From positions 1,323,952 to 1,387,951 of the forward strand of contig NZ_LR134375.1 in NCBI RefSeq assembly GCF_900637515.1: a stretch of DNA of 64,000 bases. The letters are read 5' to 3'. This document shows, piece after piece, positions 18,770 through 27,594 of the stretch (position 1 is its first letter; each line of letters starts with the position of its first letter). This stretch comes from Veillonella dispar (GTDB lineage Bacteria > Bacillota > Negativicutes > Veillonellales > Veillonellaceae). A model generated the notes under the pieces. That model had not been told where the DNA came from, ran no database searches, and was given only the letters and a program-made list of their open reading frames with translations. Made by a program: the position numbers and the translations under genes.

Positions 18770-20206
18770 TTATGAATTATGTGTATCCTTTGCACGAGCT
18801 AATTTAGGCCCGATGAGACGTTTATAGACCTCAACACCTGGTTGGTCAAAGGCATCAACACCAGCAAAAATAGACTCGAAATAAACTGCCCAACAATGCA
18901 TAAACATAATTTCCCCTAAATGGAATGAATTTAATGTTGGTACAGTTATCGTCATATTAAAACGATTATCGCTAGATAAGGCCTCTCTATTGGCATCTAA
19001 AGCAATATTCAAAATATCACAAATACCTACATTGCCAAGTGCTTGTAATCGTTCATATTGACTATGTGTATTAGGCACTACAAGATTATGTTTCCAATCC
19101 TTAACCTTAATAAATTGAACCACCTTATTAAGACGGCCCTCTTGATGCTCTTGTACTTGAGCATGCATATCCATAGTCCCTACTGCAGCAACCGGCGTAC
19201 GACCATATGGTAAGCAAGTATTACTCATCTTCCCTAAAGATTCGGATAATAGTTGTACATACCAATCAGATAAGGAGTGAAGCGCTTCACCATAAGGCAT
19301 AAACACCTCAATAATACGACCGTACCGTTCAGACGCAATATATTTTAGTAAAGCACTTAATAAAGCAGGATTTTTAAAAATATCCTCTTCTTGACAGGCC
19401 GCATCCATTGAGGCTGCACCTGCCAAGAAACCTTCAATATCAAATCCTACGAGAGCAGCTGTAACGAAACCTACTTCAGTAAATACAGAGAAACGACCAC
19501 CTACACCATATGGAATGCTATAGGTCTTCCAATGATTCTCTATTGCCATAGAGCGTAAAACTGTAGGATGTTCATCATCAGACATATCGGTAACAGCTAC
19601 CACTTCATAATTTATATTACGATCTTGTAAAGCTTTTTCCAAAATCATGAAGTTAGCCATTGGCTCGATGGTAGAACCTGACTTAGATGTAATAACGAGC
19701 ATCACCTTATAGTCTGATCCTTTTGTCTGAGCTTGGTACTCTAAGGTACGAATAAGGCCTGATAAATAATCACCATCTACGTTAAATCCAGCAAAATACA
19801 TCCGTGGATATCCATTTCGTTCTTCCGTACTGAGATTATTCCAAAACGCACCACATTGGACATCGAAAATAACCTTACTACCCAAGTAAGAGCCACCAAT
19901 GCCTACAGATACAACTGTGTCAATATTATGGCGAGCATAGTCCCGCAGTTCATAAAGTCGTTTCAACATTGCAGGTGTATTGATACCATCTTCTGAAATA
20001 TAAGGAAGTTGGTAAAACAATACCGGTTCAGGCAGTCCATCCTTAGAAACATGTCCTTCTTCAAAGCCTGTAGAACGCAAAATATTTGTATGACGCCAAA
20101 CATTTTGTATAGCACGCTCAAAGTTATTTACGTCTCGTTCTTGTATGCAACTTTCATTATATATGTTAGCGTAATCTAACTCGAACCCTGATTGTAACCG
20201 CAACAT
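18770..20206 (-). CDS. pgi: Glucose-6-phosphate isomerase
   Basis: A 478-residue protein of the Firmicute-type phosphoglucose isomerase family, which interconverts glucose-6-phosphate and fructose-6-phosphate. Visible motifs are SVGIGGSYLGSKV near residue 100, VITSKSGSTIEP and the active-site region GVGGRFSVFTEVG near 235, plus the C-terminal Lys/His region QPGVEVYKR. The ATG, not the earlier TTG, follows an AAAGGAGAT site. It lies just upstream of galE on the same strand, consistent with a sugar-interconversion unit. Confidence 0.93.
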   Translation of the reverse strand: MLRLQSGFELDYANIYNESCIQERDVNNFERAIQNVWRHTNILRSTGFEEGHVSKDGLPEPVLFYQLPYISEDGINTPAMLKRLYELRDYARHNIDTVVSVGIGGSYLGSKVIFDVQCGAFWNNLSTEERNGYPRMYFAGFNVDGDYLSGLIRTLEYQAQTKGSDYKVMLVITSKSGSTIEPMANFMILEKALQDRNINYEVVAVTDMSDDEHPTVLRSMAIENHWKTYSIPYGVGGRFSVFTEVGFVTAALVGFDIEGFLAGAASMDAACQEEDIFKNPALLSALLKYIASERYGRIIEVFMPYGEALHSLSDWYVQLLSESLGKMSNTCLPYGRTPVAAVGTMDMHAQVQEHQEGRLNKVVQFIKVKDWKHNLVVPNTHSQYERLQALGNVGICDILNIALDANREALSSDNRFNMTITVPTLNSFHLGEIMFMHCWAVYFESIFAGVDAFDQPGVEVYKRLIGPKLARAKDTHNS

Positions 20207-20290
20207 CAAATATCTCCTTTACTGACATTTTATGTACAATATTCTACTCATTATACCATAAAACAATGAATAAAATATTAGTTTATGCAA

Positions 20291-20569
20291 TCATTTTACC
20301 CACAAGCCATAGCCAAAACCCACTGCATAAACAGACCATAACAATGCGATAGGAATAGCTAGCTTAAACTTAATCTTTAAAGTCTTATGATGCCAAATAA
20401 CCATACCTAATAGAGCACCAAGGCCACCAAAGGCAAATGCTAAAAATAATAATGTAAACTCTGAAATTCGATTATACCCCTTTATAGCACATAACTTATC
20501 ATAGCCATACATACTAAATACAATTAGATTCCATACGCCTACAGTAACCCAAAATTGTGTATCACTCAT
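20291..20569 (-). CDS. DUF1294 small membrane protein
   Basis: A 92-residue protein with three or four hydrophobic segments and the DUF1294 pattern: a Tyr-Asp-Lys (YDKLCAIKG) after the first helix, RISEFTLL, GGLGALLGM and HHKTLKIKF. Function of the family is unknown; bacterial members are often cold-shock domain fusions, but no such domain is present here. It lies 20 bp upstream (in transcription terms downstream) of the epimerase gene. Confidence 0.8.
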   Translation of the reverse strand: MSDTQFWVTVGVWNLIVFSMYGYDKLCAIKGYNRISEFTLLFLAFAFGGLGALLGMVIWHHKTLKIKFKLAIPIALLWSVYAVGFGYGLWVK

Positions 20570-20589
20570 GTCCCCAAACCTTATATTTT

Positions 20590-21513
20590 TTACTTATGAT
20601 GAGCCTTAAAATATTCTAATGTTTTTTGTAAGCCATCATCTAATGTTGTGGATGCTACAAATCCAAAATCGCGTTCCGCCTTTGCATTGCTTAACCGTGA
20701 ATGTTTGATATCACCTATGCGTTCAGCCTCATAATGAACCATAAAGTCGGCACCACTAATAGTTCTGAATCGCGTAATCAACTCATTTACAGATGTTCCC
20801 GTATTGGTAGAAACATTATAAATACCTGTACAGTTATTATTTCCCATAGCCTTAATATTAGCTTCTACCACATCTTCTACGTAAATAAAGTCTCTTGTTT
20901 GTTCCCCATCACCATATACGGTTAAAGGCTTACCTTCAACAATTAAACGATTGAAAATACTTATAACGCCGCCTTCACCACCATCACCTTGACGTGGTCC
21001 ATATACATTGGCATATCTAAAGCATACTGTATTTAATCCAAAAGCTTCACGATAAATACGCAAATATCCTTCTGCGGTAAGCTTAGTCAAACCATAGAAG
21101 GATGATGGCATACCACTAAGTTCTTCAGTCAATGGTAATACTGCTAAGTCCCCATAAACAGCAGCTGAAGAAGGCATTAAAAATTGTTCAACTTTCACCT
21201 TACGACATGCATCAAGTACATTTATTAGCCCTAGTAAATTAACATCACAGTCATATCCAGGATTCTCCATTGAGGACTGCACCATAGTTTGAGCAGCCTC
21301 ATGGAATACAATAGAGGGCTTAAACTCTTCAAAAATAGATACTAGCTTTGGATCTCGTACATCCATCTCAATAAATTGAGCGGACTCATGTACAAAAGAA
21401 CGCATACCTGTAGATAGATTATCTATAACAAGCACATTGTGCCCTAATTCAATTAATCGATCAACGAGATGAGAGCCAATAAATCCAGCCCCACCTGTAA
21501 CACATATATTCAT
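20590..21513 (-). CDS. NAD-dependent UDP-sugar epimerase (GalE/WbpP-like)
   Basis: An extended SDR of 307 residues beginning MNICVTGGAGFIGSHL, with HEAAQ, SSAAVYG, the catalytic YGLTK and RYANVYGPRQ. It resembles UDP-glucose or UDP-GlcNAc 4-epimerases. The open frame extends 12 codons further upstream into rnhA, but the ATG chosen has AAGGGAGGA directly ahead, so the longer form is unlikely. It may feed the polysaccharide operon or stand in for the broken galE; both ideas are inference. Confidence 0.85.
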   Translation of the reverse strand: MNICVTGGAGFIGSHLVDRLIELGHNVLVIDNLSTGMRSFVHESAQFIEMDVRDPKLVSIFEEFKPSIVFHEAAQTMVQSSMENPGYDCDVNLLGLINVLDACRKVKVEQFLMPSSAAVYGDLAVLPLTEELSGMPSSFYGLTKLTAEGYLRIYREAFGLNTVCFRYANVYGPRQGDGGEGGVISIFNRLIVEGKPLTVYGDGEQTRDFIYVEDVVEANIKAMGNNNCTGIYNVSTNTGTSVNELITRFRTISGADFMVHYEAERIGDIKHSRLSNAKAERDFGFVASTTLDDGLQKTLEYFKAHHK

Positions 21514-21535
21514 AGTATCCTCCCTTCTTATATTT

Positions 21536-22261
21536 CTAAATACCTGCACCTTGTTTAGCTAGTGCATCGGCCATTTCATTATATGTATCGCCCGTATGTG
21601 CTGCCACCTTGTGAAAGTGTACGCGCACACGATTTTTTATAGAATCATAAAATGCAGCATATTGTTGAGTTAGTGCATTATTCCGTTTCCATCTTTTGGT
21701 AGCCCACATTTCAATTCCCATATAATCATAATATAAGGAACATTCAGGAATACCATGATCAACAGCATATTTCATAACATACATCGCAGCTAATAGCTCG
21801 CCAGACACATTCCAAAAAGCCGTATATCGTTCATCAGTAGAGGGAAAGGAAAAAGTCTTTCTAGTCCCATTCAAGAAGATAACACCACCTGAGCCAACAG
21901 TATTAGTCCCTTTATTATAACTACCATCAATATAAGCAATAATATGGTCGGCCTTAGTAAAATCTGGTTTCACCACATCTGGAGATACCTTATTTTGAAC
22001 TTTAGAACTAAATCCTATAGGTCTAGAATTCATAGATTTAGACTTAACTGCTTGTGGCGATTTAGGTTCGCTCCGTTTAGCACTCATGAAATCACTCAAG
22101 GATAATCCTGAATCATCTACAAAGGCACGTGCTTCTGCTTCTGTAGGGAAAGATTTGTAGATAGCACCGCCAAAACCCTTTACCTGTTTCTCACAATCTG
22201 CCCATGTAGTATAAACTCCTGGTACACGGCCTTGACGAACTGCATAAAACTTCTTTGCCAT
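21536..22261 (-). CDS. rnhA: Ribonuclease HI with N-terminal viroplasmin (RHBD) domain
   Basis: A 241-residue two-domain protein. The N-terminal 45 residues (KKFYAVRQGRVPGVYTTWADC) are the caulimovirus viroplasmin/RHBD hybrid-binding domain. The C-terminal RNase H domain starts IIAYIDGSYNKG (catalytic Asp), followed by SGELLAAMY (Glu), YYDYMGIEMWA (Asp) and the C-terminal HTGDTYNEMADALAK (His, Asp). It cleaves RNA in RNA-DNA hybrids. The ATG has an AAGAGG site. Confidence 0.93.
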   Translation of the reverse strand: MAKKFYAVRQGRVPGVYTTWADCEKQVKGFGGAIYKSFPTEAEARAFVDDSGLSLSDFMSAKRSEPKSPQAVKSKSMNSRPIGFSSKVQNKVSPDVVKPDFTKADHIIAYIDGSYNKGTNTVGSGGVIFLNGTRKTFSFPSTDERYTAFWNVSGELLAAMYVMKYAVDHGIPECSLYYDYMGIEMWATKRWKRNNALTQQYAAFYDSIKNRVRVHFHKVAAHTGDTYNEMADALAKQGAGI

Positions 22262-22270
22262 ACGTACCTC

Positions 22271-22762
22271 TTAATGATCCATTGTAAGTGATACAAATTC
22301 AGCATTTACAACAGAGGCCAAGTTCTTTGGATTTACCTTCATCTGCATGCCTCGTAGACCAGCGCTTACATATACAAACTCTTGAGGCTCCATTGTGGCA
22401 TCAAAATAGGTAGGAAATGATTTTTTCATCCCCACTGGAGAACATCCGCCCCGTAAGTATCCGGTAATACCTAGTAAGTCCTTAACATGAATCAGTTCTA
22501 CAGACTTATTATGACTGACACGAGCCGCTTGTTTCATATCTAGCTCTTCAGCCACTGGAATACAGAATACTACAAACCCTGTTTTATCGCCCTTACCAAC
22601 AAGTGTTTTAAAGACTTGTTTTTCATCGAGTCCTAAAGCTTCTACTACATGAAGGCCTGCAGCACGCTCTTCAGACCACTCATATTCGCTAATACTATAA
22701 GGTATCTTATGAGTATCTAAAATACGTAATGCATTTGTTTTCTTATGTTTCTCTTTACCCAC
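22271..22762 (-). CDS. ybaK: YbaK/EbsC family Cys-tRNA(Pro) deacylase
   Basis: About 163 residues with the YbaK fold signature: ALGLDEKQVFKTLVGKG, FVVFCIPVAEELDMKQAARVSH and the GYLRGGCSPVGMKK loop. YbaK removes cysteine mischarged onto tRNA-Pro. An ATG four codons earlier exists, but its GGAGG would then be coding; the GTG five bases after GGAGGTTATA is the better start. It lies just downstream of nothing obvious and 9 bp before rnhA, with which it may be co-transcribed. Confidence 0.9.
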   Translation of the reverse strand: MGKEKHKKTNALRILDTHKIPYSISEYEWSEERAAGLHVVEALGLDEKQVFKTLVGKGDKTGFVVFCIPVAEELDMKQAARVSHNKSVELIHVKDLLGITGYLRGGCSPVGMKKSFPTYFDATMEPQEFVYVSAGLRGMQMKVNPKNLASVVNAEFVSLTMDH

Positions 22763-22842
22763 TATAACCTCCATATACTAGCATAACAAATAAATTTAAT
22801 CATACCATAATATATTTCTATCGATAAATATATTTTTCATTA

Positions 22843-23841
22843 CTATTTATTTACGATTTTATTAATATTTTTTAGTTCAATACGCAAGGTTCCATCATCA
22901 TTAGTTTTGATTTCAATGAACTCGCGATTTTTCATATACTCTACAGGAAAAGAAATTTCAATGCCCGTATCGGTTTTAATCTTATGATGTTCGCCAACCT
23001 TCGTAGCAAACTCTCGATTAACAGGTAGAGGCCTCATCATATCCGCATCAGCTAATTCTTTCTTAGCCGCCTCTTGTTGAACAGGATTGGCTTTAAATAC
23101 CTCTTCCACAATGCGAACAGGATCTACTGTATCAGATACTTCTGCATTTTTCGCAATCATAGACTTTGCAATCGTCAATTCAACGACACCATCTGACTCA
23201 TGGGCTTGAGCCACCTTATCTACGATAGCTTTCACCTTTTTCACCGTATCTCTAGAAGATTGGTTAGTGCCTAATTGCAATACCTTATCTGCTAAGATAT
23301 AGGATACTTCACCATCAAATTCACCTTTTGGTTCAAAAATTCGAACGCTAAAATCATGCAAATTAATCGATGCAAAGGCGCGTAACTTTTGTGAAGGCAT
23401 AGGCAACACAGCCTTATGAGAAACAAGTTCTGTAGCTAAACTGCCATCATCTTCACTAAATAGTTGATGAGTAAAAGCATCATGAGCTTGGCACAGAAGA
23501 ATGCAGATATAAGATGCATCCGTAACAGCTTCACAAATAATCGTATCGATAACAACGGAGTCCGTCGCTTGTTTCATATAGGTAAACAAGCTTTCACCTA
23601 AATTCTTAGATAACTCTATAAACTTAAGGTCTCCATTTTTATAATCGACTAATTGTTTACCAAATGGACTTGCATCATGCAAGGTACCTGTTCTAGCACC
23701 GGGGTCTTTGAACGCCTTAACTACATGATTTGAAATATAATCATGAATAGCTTGATCGCCAACCTTTAATTCATGTTCAGAGTATACAGCTAAAGAAGAC
23801 GTAAAATCGAAAATCTCTAGCGCCGCCTTATTAATCTGCAT
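22843..23841 (-). CDS. Nucleoid-associated protein NdpA/YejK family
   Basis: A 332-residue soluble protein matching the 37-kDa nucleoid-associated (NA37/NdpA) family: an N-terminal alpha/beta part beginning with an INKAALEIFDF element, a central LPMPSQKLRAFASINL segment and the family's C-terminal signature GIEISFPVEY ... IEIKTNDDGTLRIELKNI. E. coli YejK associates with the nucleoid; in Firmicutes the role is untested. It begins 27 bp after the acyl-CoA ligase stop and may lie in the same transcript. Confidence 0.75.
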   Translation of the reverse strand: MQINKAALEIFDFTSSLAVYSEHELKVGDQAIHDYISNHVVKAFKDPGARTGTLHDASPFGKQLVDYKNGDLKFIELSKNLGESLFTYMKQATDSVVIDTIICEAVTDASYICILLCQAHDAFTHQLFSEDDGSLATELVSHKAVLPMPSQKLRAFASINLHDFSVRIFEPKGEFDGEVSYILADKVLQLGTNQSSRDTVKKVKAIVDKVAQAHESDGVVELTIAKSMIAKNAEVSDTVDPVRIVEEVFKANPVQQEAAKKELADADMMRPLPVNREFATKVGEHHKIKTDTGIEISFPVEYMKNREFIEIKTNDDGTLRIELKNINKIVNK

Positions 23842-23868
23842 GATGCCTCCTTATAACAGTAAAAACGA

Positions 23869-25164
23869 TTACCCTTTATTATACCACTCTTTTAGCTTTC
23901 GTTTATCAACTTTTGAGCATTCTGTAAGAGGTAACATAGGAATAGAGTAGATGGATTTTGGCCATTCTATGGAAGGTCTATGATGCCGAATTGTTTCCAT
24001 AACATCGGCGACTAGAACATTATCCTCCAACACCATATATGCTACAAAATCTTCCCCTTTTACATCATCTATGATATCGATAATAGCTACTTCTGAGACA
24101 CCATCTATAGATTGCAAATAAGTTTCCATGGAGGGAATAGATATTTTATAGCCCCCCTTGTTTACCACATCGCCTTGTCGCCCAGTAAACATAAGATACC
24201 CCTCTGTATCTATATAACCACAATCATTAACGGTATATGTATCGGAAATACCTTCAATATGATATTTTGTAGTTACATATATAACCCCATCATCTGCTTT
24301 AATTCGGACCGTTGGGAATGGCCTGCCCACAGTGCCTTCTCGGTCTAGCCACTCTTTACCTGTGCAATAGGTTATATAGTTAAGCTCAGAAGCACCATAA
24401 TACAGAATAAACTCCATATTAGGACATAGCTGTTGCAACTGCTCCATCAAATGACGATCAAGCACTTGTGAGCCAGCAATAATATAGTTAATCGTAGATA
24501 ATTTACATTTACAATGCCTTATGAGCAATCTAAGTTTTGTAGGAAGAGCATAGATATGATCTACTTCATATCTTTCAAGCAGCTCAATCCATCGAGTAGG
24601 ACGCAAGGAACTGGTAGTAACAATAGTCCCCCCTGCCCATAAGACAGCAACAACCATATTACTAACACCAGTAAAACTAAAGCTGCCTTGCAAAAAGATT
24701 TTTGTATCTTCATTTATATGAAAGATATTATTTTGAATATCAAAAAACTCTCGCCACGATTCCTCTTTTCTCCACAACGGTTTAGGACGCCCCGTAGTAC
24801 CTGATGTAAGTACACCAAAATCAGTTAATGGCAACACGCCTTCATCAGCTATAATATGAGCTAATTCGTCTATATACTCAGTATCCATTTCATTATGGCA
24901 TACCATAGGAATGTAACATCTATACAATGCACCTAACCATTGTACAAGTTGTTCTAAAAAGTATTGACTCTGAATTAAAAGAACTTTATTTTTTGCTGAT
25001 TCTTTAACTTCAGTGAGATTTACTATATGACTAGTATCATCAATATCGATTGATAGAATAGCATCATATAGTTCACTATATGTATACTTTGTATCATCTA
25101 TAATGAGAGCAATCTTATGAGGCTCTAATTCTTTATATTGTCGTAACCGTTCAATAATTGTCAT
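23869..25164 (-). CDS. AMP-dependent acyl-CoA synthetase/ligase, compact form
   Basis: A 431-residue adenylate-forming ligase, shorter than the usual 500-550 residues. It has the ATP loop TSGTTGRPKP (about 120-130), the A5-type YYGASE (about 250-256), the hinge GRQGDVVNKGGYKI (about 340-353) and the C-terminal catalytic lysine in TECSKVDKRKL. It should activate a carboxylic acid as acyl-AMP and pass it to CoA or a carrier. It starts one base after the thiolase stop, so the two act together. The acid substrate is unknown; BioY upstream hints at biotin-precursor chemistry, which is inference. Confidence 0.85.
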   Translation of the reverse strand: MTIIERLRQYKELEPHKIALIIDDTKYTYSELYDAILSIDIDDTSHIVNLTEVKESAKNKVLLIQSQYFLEQLVQWLGALYRCYIPMVCHNEMDTEYIDELAHIIADEGVLPLTDFGVLTSGTTGRPKPLWRKEESWREFFDIQNNIFHINEDTKIFLQGSFSFTGVSNMVVAVLWAGGTIVTTSSLRPTRWIELLERYEVDHIYALPTKLRLLIRHCKCKLSTINYIIAGSQVLDRHLMEQLQQLCPNMEFILYYGASELNYITYCTGKEWLDREGTVGRPFPTVRIKADDGVIYVTTKYHIEGISDTYTVNDCGYIDTEGYLMFTGRQGDVVNKGGYKISIPSMETYLQSIDGVSEVAIIDIIDDVKGEDFVAYMVLEDNVLVADVMETIRHHRPSIEWPKSIYSIPMLPLTECSKVDKRKLKEWYNKG

Positions 25165-25165
25165 T

Positions 25166-26272
25166 TTACATACGTTCCATAATCAAAGCAGTTCCTGTAC
25201 CGCCTGCACCGGCAATAGCACACAAACCATAGCGACCATTACAAGATTCTAAAGCAGCCATACAATGAAGAGCTAATATAGCACCAGAACAGCCATAAGG
25301 ATGTCCATACGCTAAGGCACCACCCAATTTATTATATTTTTCTAAATGCTTGGGATAGGCCTTATTGAAGAGCACATCAATGATAGCAAAGGCTTCATTC
25401 CATTCCACTACATCAATATCATCCATCGTTAGACCAGTGCGTTTTAAAATCGCTTCTGTGCTTTCTAAAGCTCCTTCTGGGCTAAACTGAGGGTTACCTG
25501 CCCAAGGCATAACACTATAAATTCTAAAGGGCCCTTTTTCATTAGATACGTATACAAAAGCCGCGCCATCATGAGTTAAACAAGCATTACCTGCATTTGT
25601 AATAGCATTAGGTCCTAATAAAGGCTTCATCCGTGATAATAGTTTCTCATTCATCTTAGGCCGAATACATTCATCTACACATGCTTTGCCATCGATGGTA
25701 ATAGGCATAATGTAAGATTTCAAATGCGGATTATTTAAAGCTTCAGAAGCGCGTTTATGACTGCCAATAATGTAGGGATATAAGTCTTCCTTTAATACAT
25801 TATGCTTTTGAATCGTCCTCTCTGCCCCTTCTAACATAGCTAAAGGAGAACAATCTTGAGGGCTAAACTGAGCAACCTTATATAAGCCTTTACGATCATC
25901 ATTAGCTGCATACATCCTATCTGGCTGTAATGAAGAACTTTCAATACCACCAGCAATAGCCGAATCCATAACACCTGATGCAATATGTGTATAGGCCATC
26001 TCAATACTCATCAAGGCTGATGCACATTGCATATCTACGGTAATCGCAGGAACAGAATTCGGTAAATTAGTCATGAGCCCCATAAGGCGACCAATATTAC
26101 CACCAGTCCCCACAGCATTGCCACAGAAGATTCCATCCACTTGTGAAATATCATAACGCTTGATTAATTCATCAATGAGTTGAGCTCCTAACATTTCAGG
26201 TCTCATATTTCTATATTGTCCATTTAATACGCCTATAGGGGTTCTAAGCCCACCATGAATATATACTGACAT
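25166..26272 (-). CDS. Thiolase-family acyltransferase lacking the second catalytic Cys
   Basis: A 368-residue thiolase fold protein. The nucleophile Cys is in DMQCASALMSIEMAY (about residue 83), and NEAFA (about 285) and the active-site His in YGHPYGCSGA are present. The C-terminal base Cys, normally in a CxGGG motif, is replaced: the segment reads GLCAIAGAGGTG, with Ala at that position. Condensation in the Claisen direction may therefore be impaired or use another base. An in-frame start 19 codons earlier would begin inside a terminator hairpin; the ATG used here has TAGGAGC. It is coupled to the ligase gene. Confidence 0.85.
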   Translation of the reverse strand: MSVYIHGGLRTPIGVLNGQYRNMRPEMLGAQLIDELIKRYDISQVDGIFCGNAVGTGGNIGRLMGLMTNLPNSVPAITVDMQCASALMSIEMAYTHIASGVMDSAIAGGIESSSLQPDRMYAANDDRKGLYKVAQFSPQDCSPLAMLEGAERTIQKHNVLKEDLYPYIIGSHKRASEALNNPHLKSYIMPITIDGKACVDECIRPKMNEKLLSRMKPLLGPNAITNAGNACLTHDGAAFVYVSNEKGPFRIYSVMPWAGNPQFSPEGALESTEAILKRTGLTMDDIDVVEWNEAFAIIDVLFNKAYPKHLEKYNKLGGALAYGHPYGCSGAILALHCMAALESCNGRYGLCAIAGAGGTGTALIMERM

Positions 26273-26296
26273 ATTAGCTCCTATAAGAAAATGCAG

Positions 26297-26326
26297 AAAA
26301 GAGGCATTCCAAGGAATGCCTCTTTT
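26297..26326 (-). terminator. Hairpin between bioY and the thiolase gene
   Basis: A perfect 14-bp inverted repeat (AAAAGAGGCATTCC / GGAATGCCTCTTTT) with a 2-base centre, ending in TTTTC on the minus strand. It probably reduces transcription past bioY; the thiolase-ligase pair would then be expressed by readthrough or from its own promoter. Confidence 0.75.
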
Positions 26327-26338
26327 CATTATTACATT

Positions 26339-26851
26339 CTAAATTTTAATTTTAGTTGCTAACCAAGAAGCAACGAGACATTTTACAATATCCCCAGGAA
26401 TGAATGGGAACATTACTACAGGCAATGCCGCCCAAAGTTCAGTTTTTGTTACAATCATAAAGCCTGCAACGCCAAATAGATATACTACAGGAATAGTAAT
26501 TACAAGAGAACGCCATGCATAAGAGAAAAAGCTCTTCTTAGAACCTTTGAATACGCTTAATAATGTATAAGCTATTGGCCAAGAGAAGATAAAGCCCCCT
26601 GTTGGTCCTAATAATTTACCAAGACCTGCTGTGCCACCAACGAATACTGGTAAACCTACAGCACCAAGTAAAACGTAAATGATAAATACAATAAATGCAT
26701 CCTTTGGTTGCAATAATAGACCTGTTAATGTAGCCACCAAAGTCAATGCAGTTACCATAGCCGGACTAAATGGCAATGGGAACGAAATATATGCTGAAAT
26801 ACATAATAAGGCTGTTAATAAAGCCATTTTTGTTAAACGTCTTGCTTCCAT
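26339..26851 (-). CDS. bioY: Biotin transporter BioY (ECF S component)
   Basis: A 170-residue membrane protein with about six helices and the BioY pattern: LPFSPAMVTALTLVATLTGLLL, LLGAVGLPVF ... GPTGGFIFSWPIAY and the C-terminal FIPGDIVKCLVASWLA. BioY binds biotin in the inner membrane, alone or with EcfAT. It follows the hot-dog gene by 8 bp, making the pair an operon under the palindrome-bearing promoter, which fits biotin-type repression. Confidence 0.93.
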   Translation of the reverse strand: MEARRLTKMALLTALLCISAYISFPLPFSPAMVTALTLVATLTGLLLQPKDAFIVFIIYVLLGAVGLPVFVGGTAGLGKLLGPTGGFIFSWPIAYTLLSVFKGSKKSFFSYAWRSLVITIPVVYLFGVAGFMIVTKTELWAALPVVMFPFIPGDIVKCLVASWLATKIKI

Positions 26852-26859
26852 AATTACCT

Positions 26860-27426
26860 CTAACTAATACATCTTTGTTTTAAAGATGTTAAATCTTCAT
26901 TTTCACCAAAAAACGTAGCAGAAAATGCCAATGTGTCACCTACATAACCTTCTACATGAGCATCTTCAGAGTTTTCCACCAAAGTTACCTGATCATCTGC
27001 AATAACGGGTGCATGAAAATAAATAGCCATCTGCTGTGCAGATTTACTAATATTCCAATAATTCCATAAATTTTCTAAAATCATACAACCAGGCACTACA
27101 TAGGGCGATTCACGATGAATTTCATTGGTATCGTTAATATCATTTACAAATCGTATGATATCCTCCTTAGAGAAAGATATCGTCCGATCATTCTCTTCTT
27201 CATGAATTATTGAACGAATACGAAATTTTCTCGGTACCGGTCGTAAATCAACTATTAAAAAACCTGATTTGTCTAGAATACCAATTGTAGTAGTTTTAGC
27301 AACTTGATATAAAATGCCACAGATAGATTGATCACTACCCGAAGCATCATAATGCATATGCTTAATAACACTATGCCCTGGTAATCCAAAATCATTATTA
27401 CACAATGTTGTAAAGAGCGATCTCAT
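26860..27426 (-). CDS. MaoC-like hot-dog protein (putative acyl hydratase/dehydratase or thioesterase)
   Basis: A 188-residue protein whose centre matches the MaoC/hot-dog hydratase pattern: FSKEDIIRFVNDINDTNEIHRE (about 100-120; the Asp-x-Asn-x-x-His dyad) followed by VPGCMILENLWNYW, the hot helix. The flanking 90 residues on the N-terminal side are not recognised and could be a second, degenerate hot-dog repeat. It is the first gene under the palindrome-bearing promoter, ahead of bioY. A role on acyl-CoA or acyl-ACP intermediates is inferred from fold and neighbours only. Confidence 0.6.
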   Translation of the reverse strand: MRSLFTTLCNNDFGLPGHSVIKHMHYDASGSDQSICGILYQVAKTTTIGILDKSGFLIVDLRPVPRKFRIRSIIHEEENDRTISFSKEDIIRFVNDINDTNEIHRESPYVVPGCMILENLWNYWNISKSAQQMAIYFHAPVIADDQVTLVENSEDAHVEGYVGDTLAFSATFFGENEDLTSLKQRCIS

Positions 27427-27459
27427 ATAATCACAGTCCTTTATTTATTCAATAAATTG

Positions 27460-27488
27460 ATTATAATCAACATTATTTTATTAGTCAA
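27460..27488 (-). promoter_or_regulatory. Promoter of the hot-dog/bioY group
   Basis: Minus strand TTGACT and TATAAT with exactly 17 bp between, near-consensus. The -35 box lies inside one arm of the adjacent palindrome. Confidence 0.85.
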
Positions 27489-27512
27489 CAAAATCACCTT
27501 AGTTTTGTTGAC
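27484..27512. promoter_or_regulatory. Palindromic operator GTCAACAAAA-N9-TTTTGTTGAC
   Basis: A perfect 10+10 inverted repeat with a 9-base spacer overlaps the -35 box of the hot-dog/bioY promoter. Placement and symmetry fit a repressor site. Given bioY, BirA is the first candidate; its usual operators are also long spaced palindromes rich in TTGTTAAC-type arms, but the match here is only partial. A fatty-acid type repressor is an alternative. Confidence 0.7.
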
Positions 27513-27540
27513 AATAATACAAAAATATCGCCATTAAATA

Positions 27541-27572
27541 AAAGAACCCATGGTAACATCCACAGGTTCTTT
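27541..27572 (-). terminator. Probable terminator of galU
   Basis: Inverted repeat AAAGAACC / GGTTCTTT with partial inner pairing, followed on the minus strand by TTTATTT. It lies 22 bp after the galU stop. Confidence 0.65.
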
Positions 27573-27594
27573 CTTATATACATATATAGCTTCA

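Noticed and set aside
22809-22834. AATATATTT/AAATATATT hairpin as terminator of the NdpA-like gene
   Set aside because: The stem has only A-T pairs and no T-tract, so it could arise by chance in this AT-rich gap.
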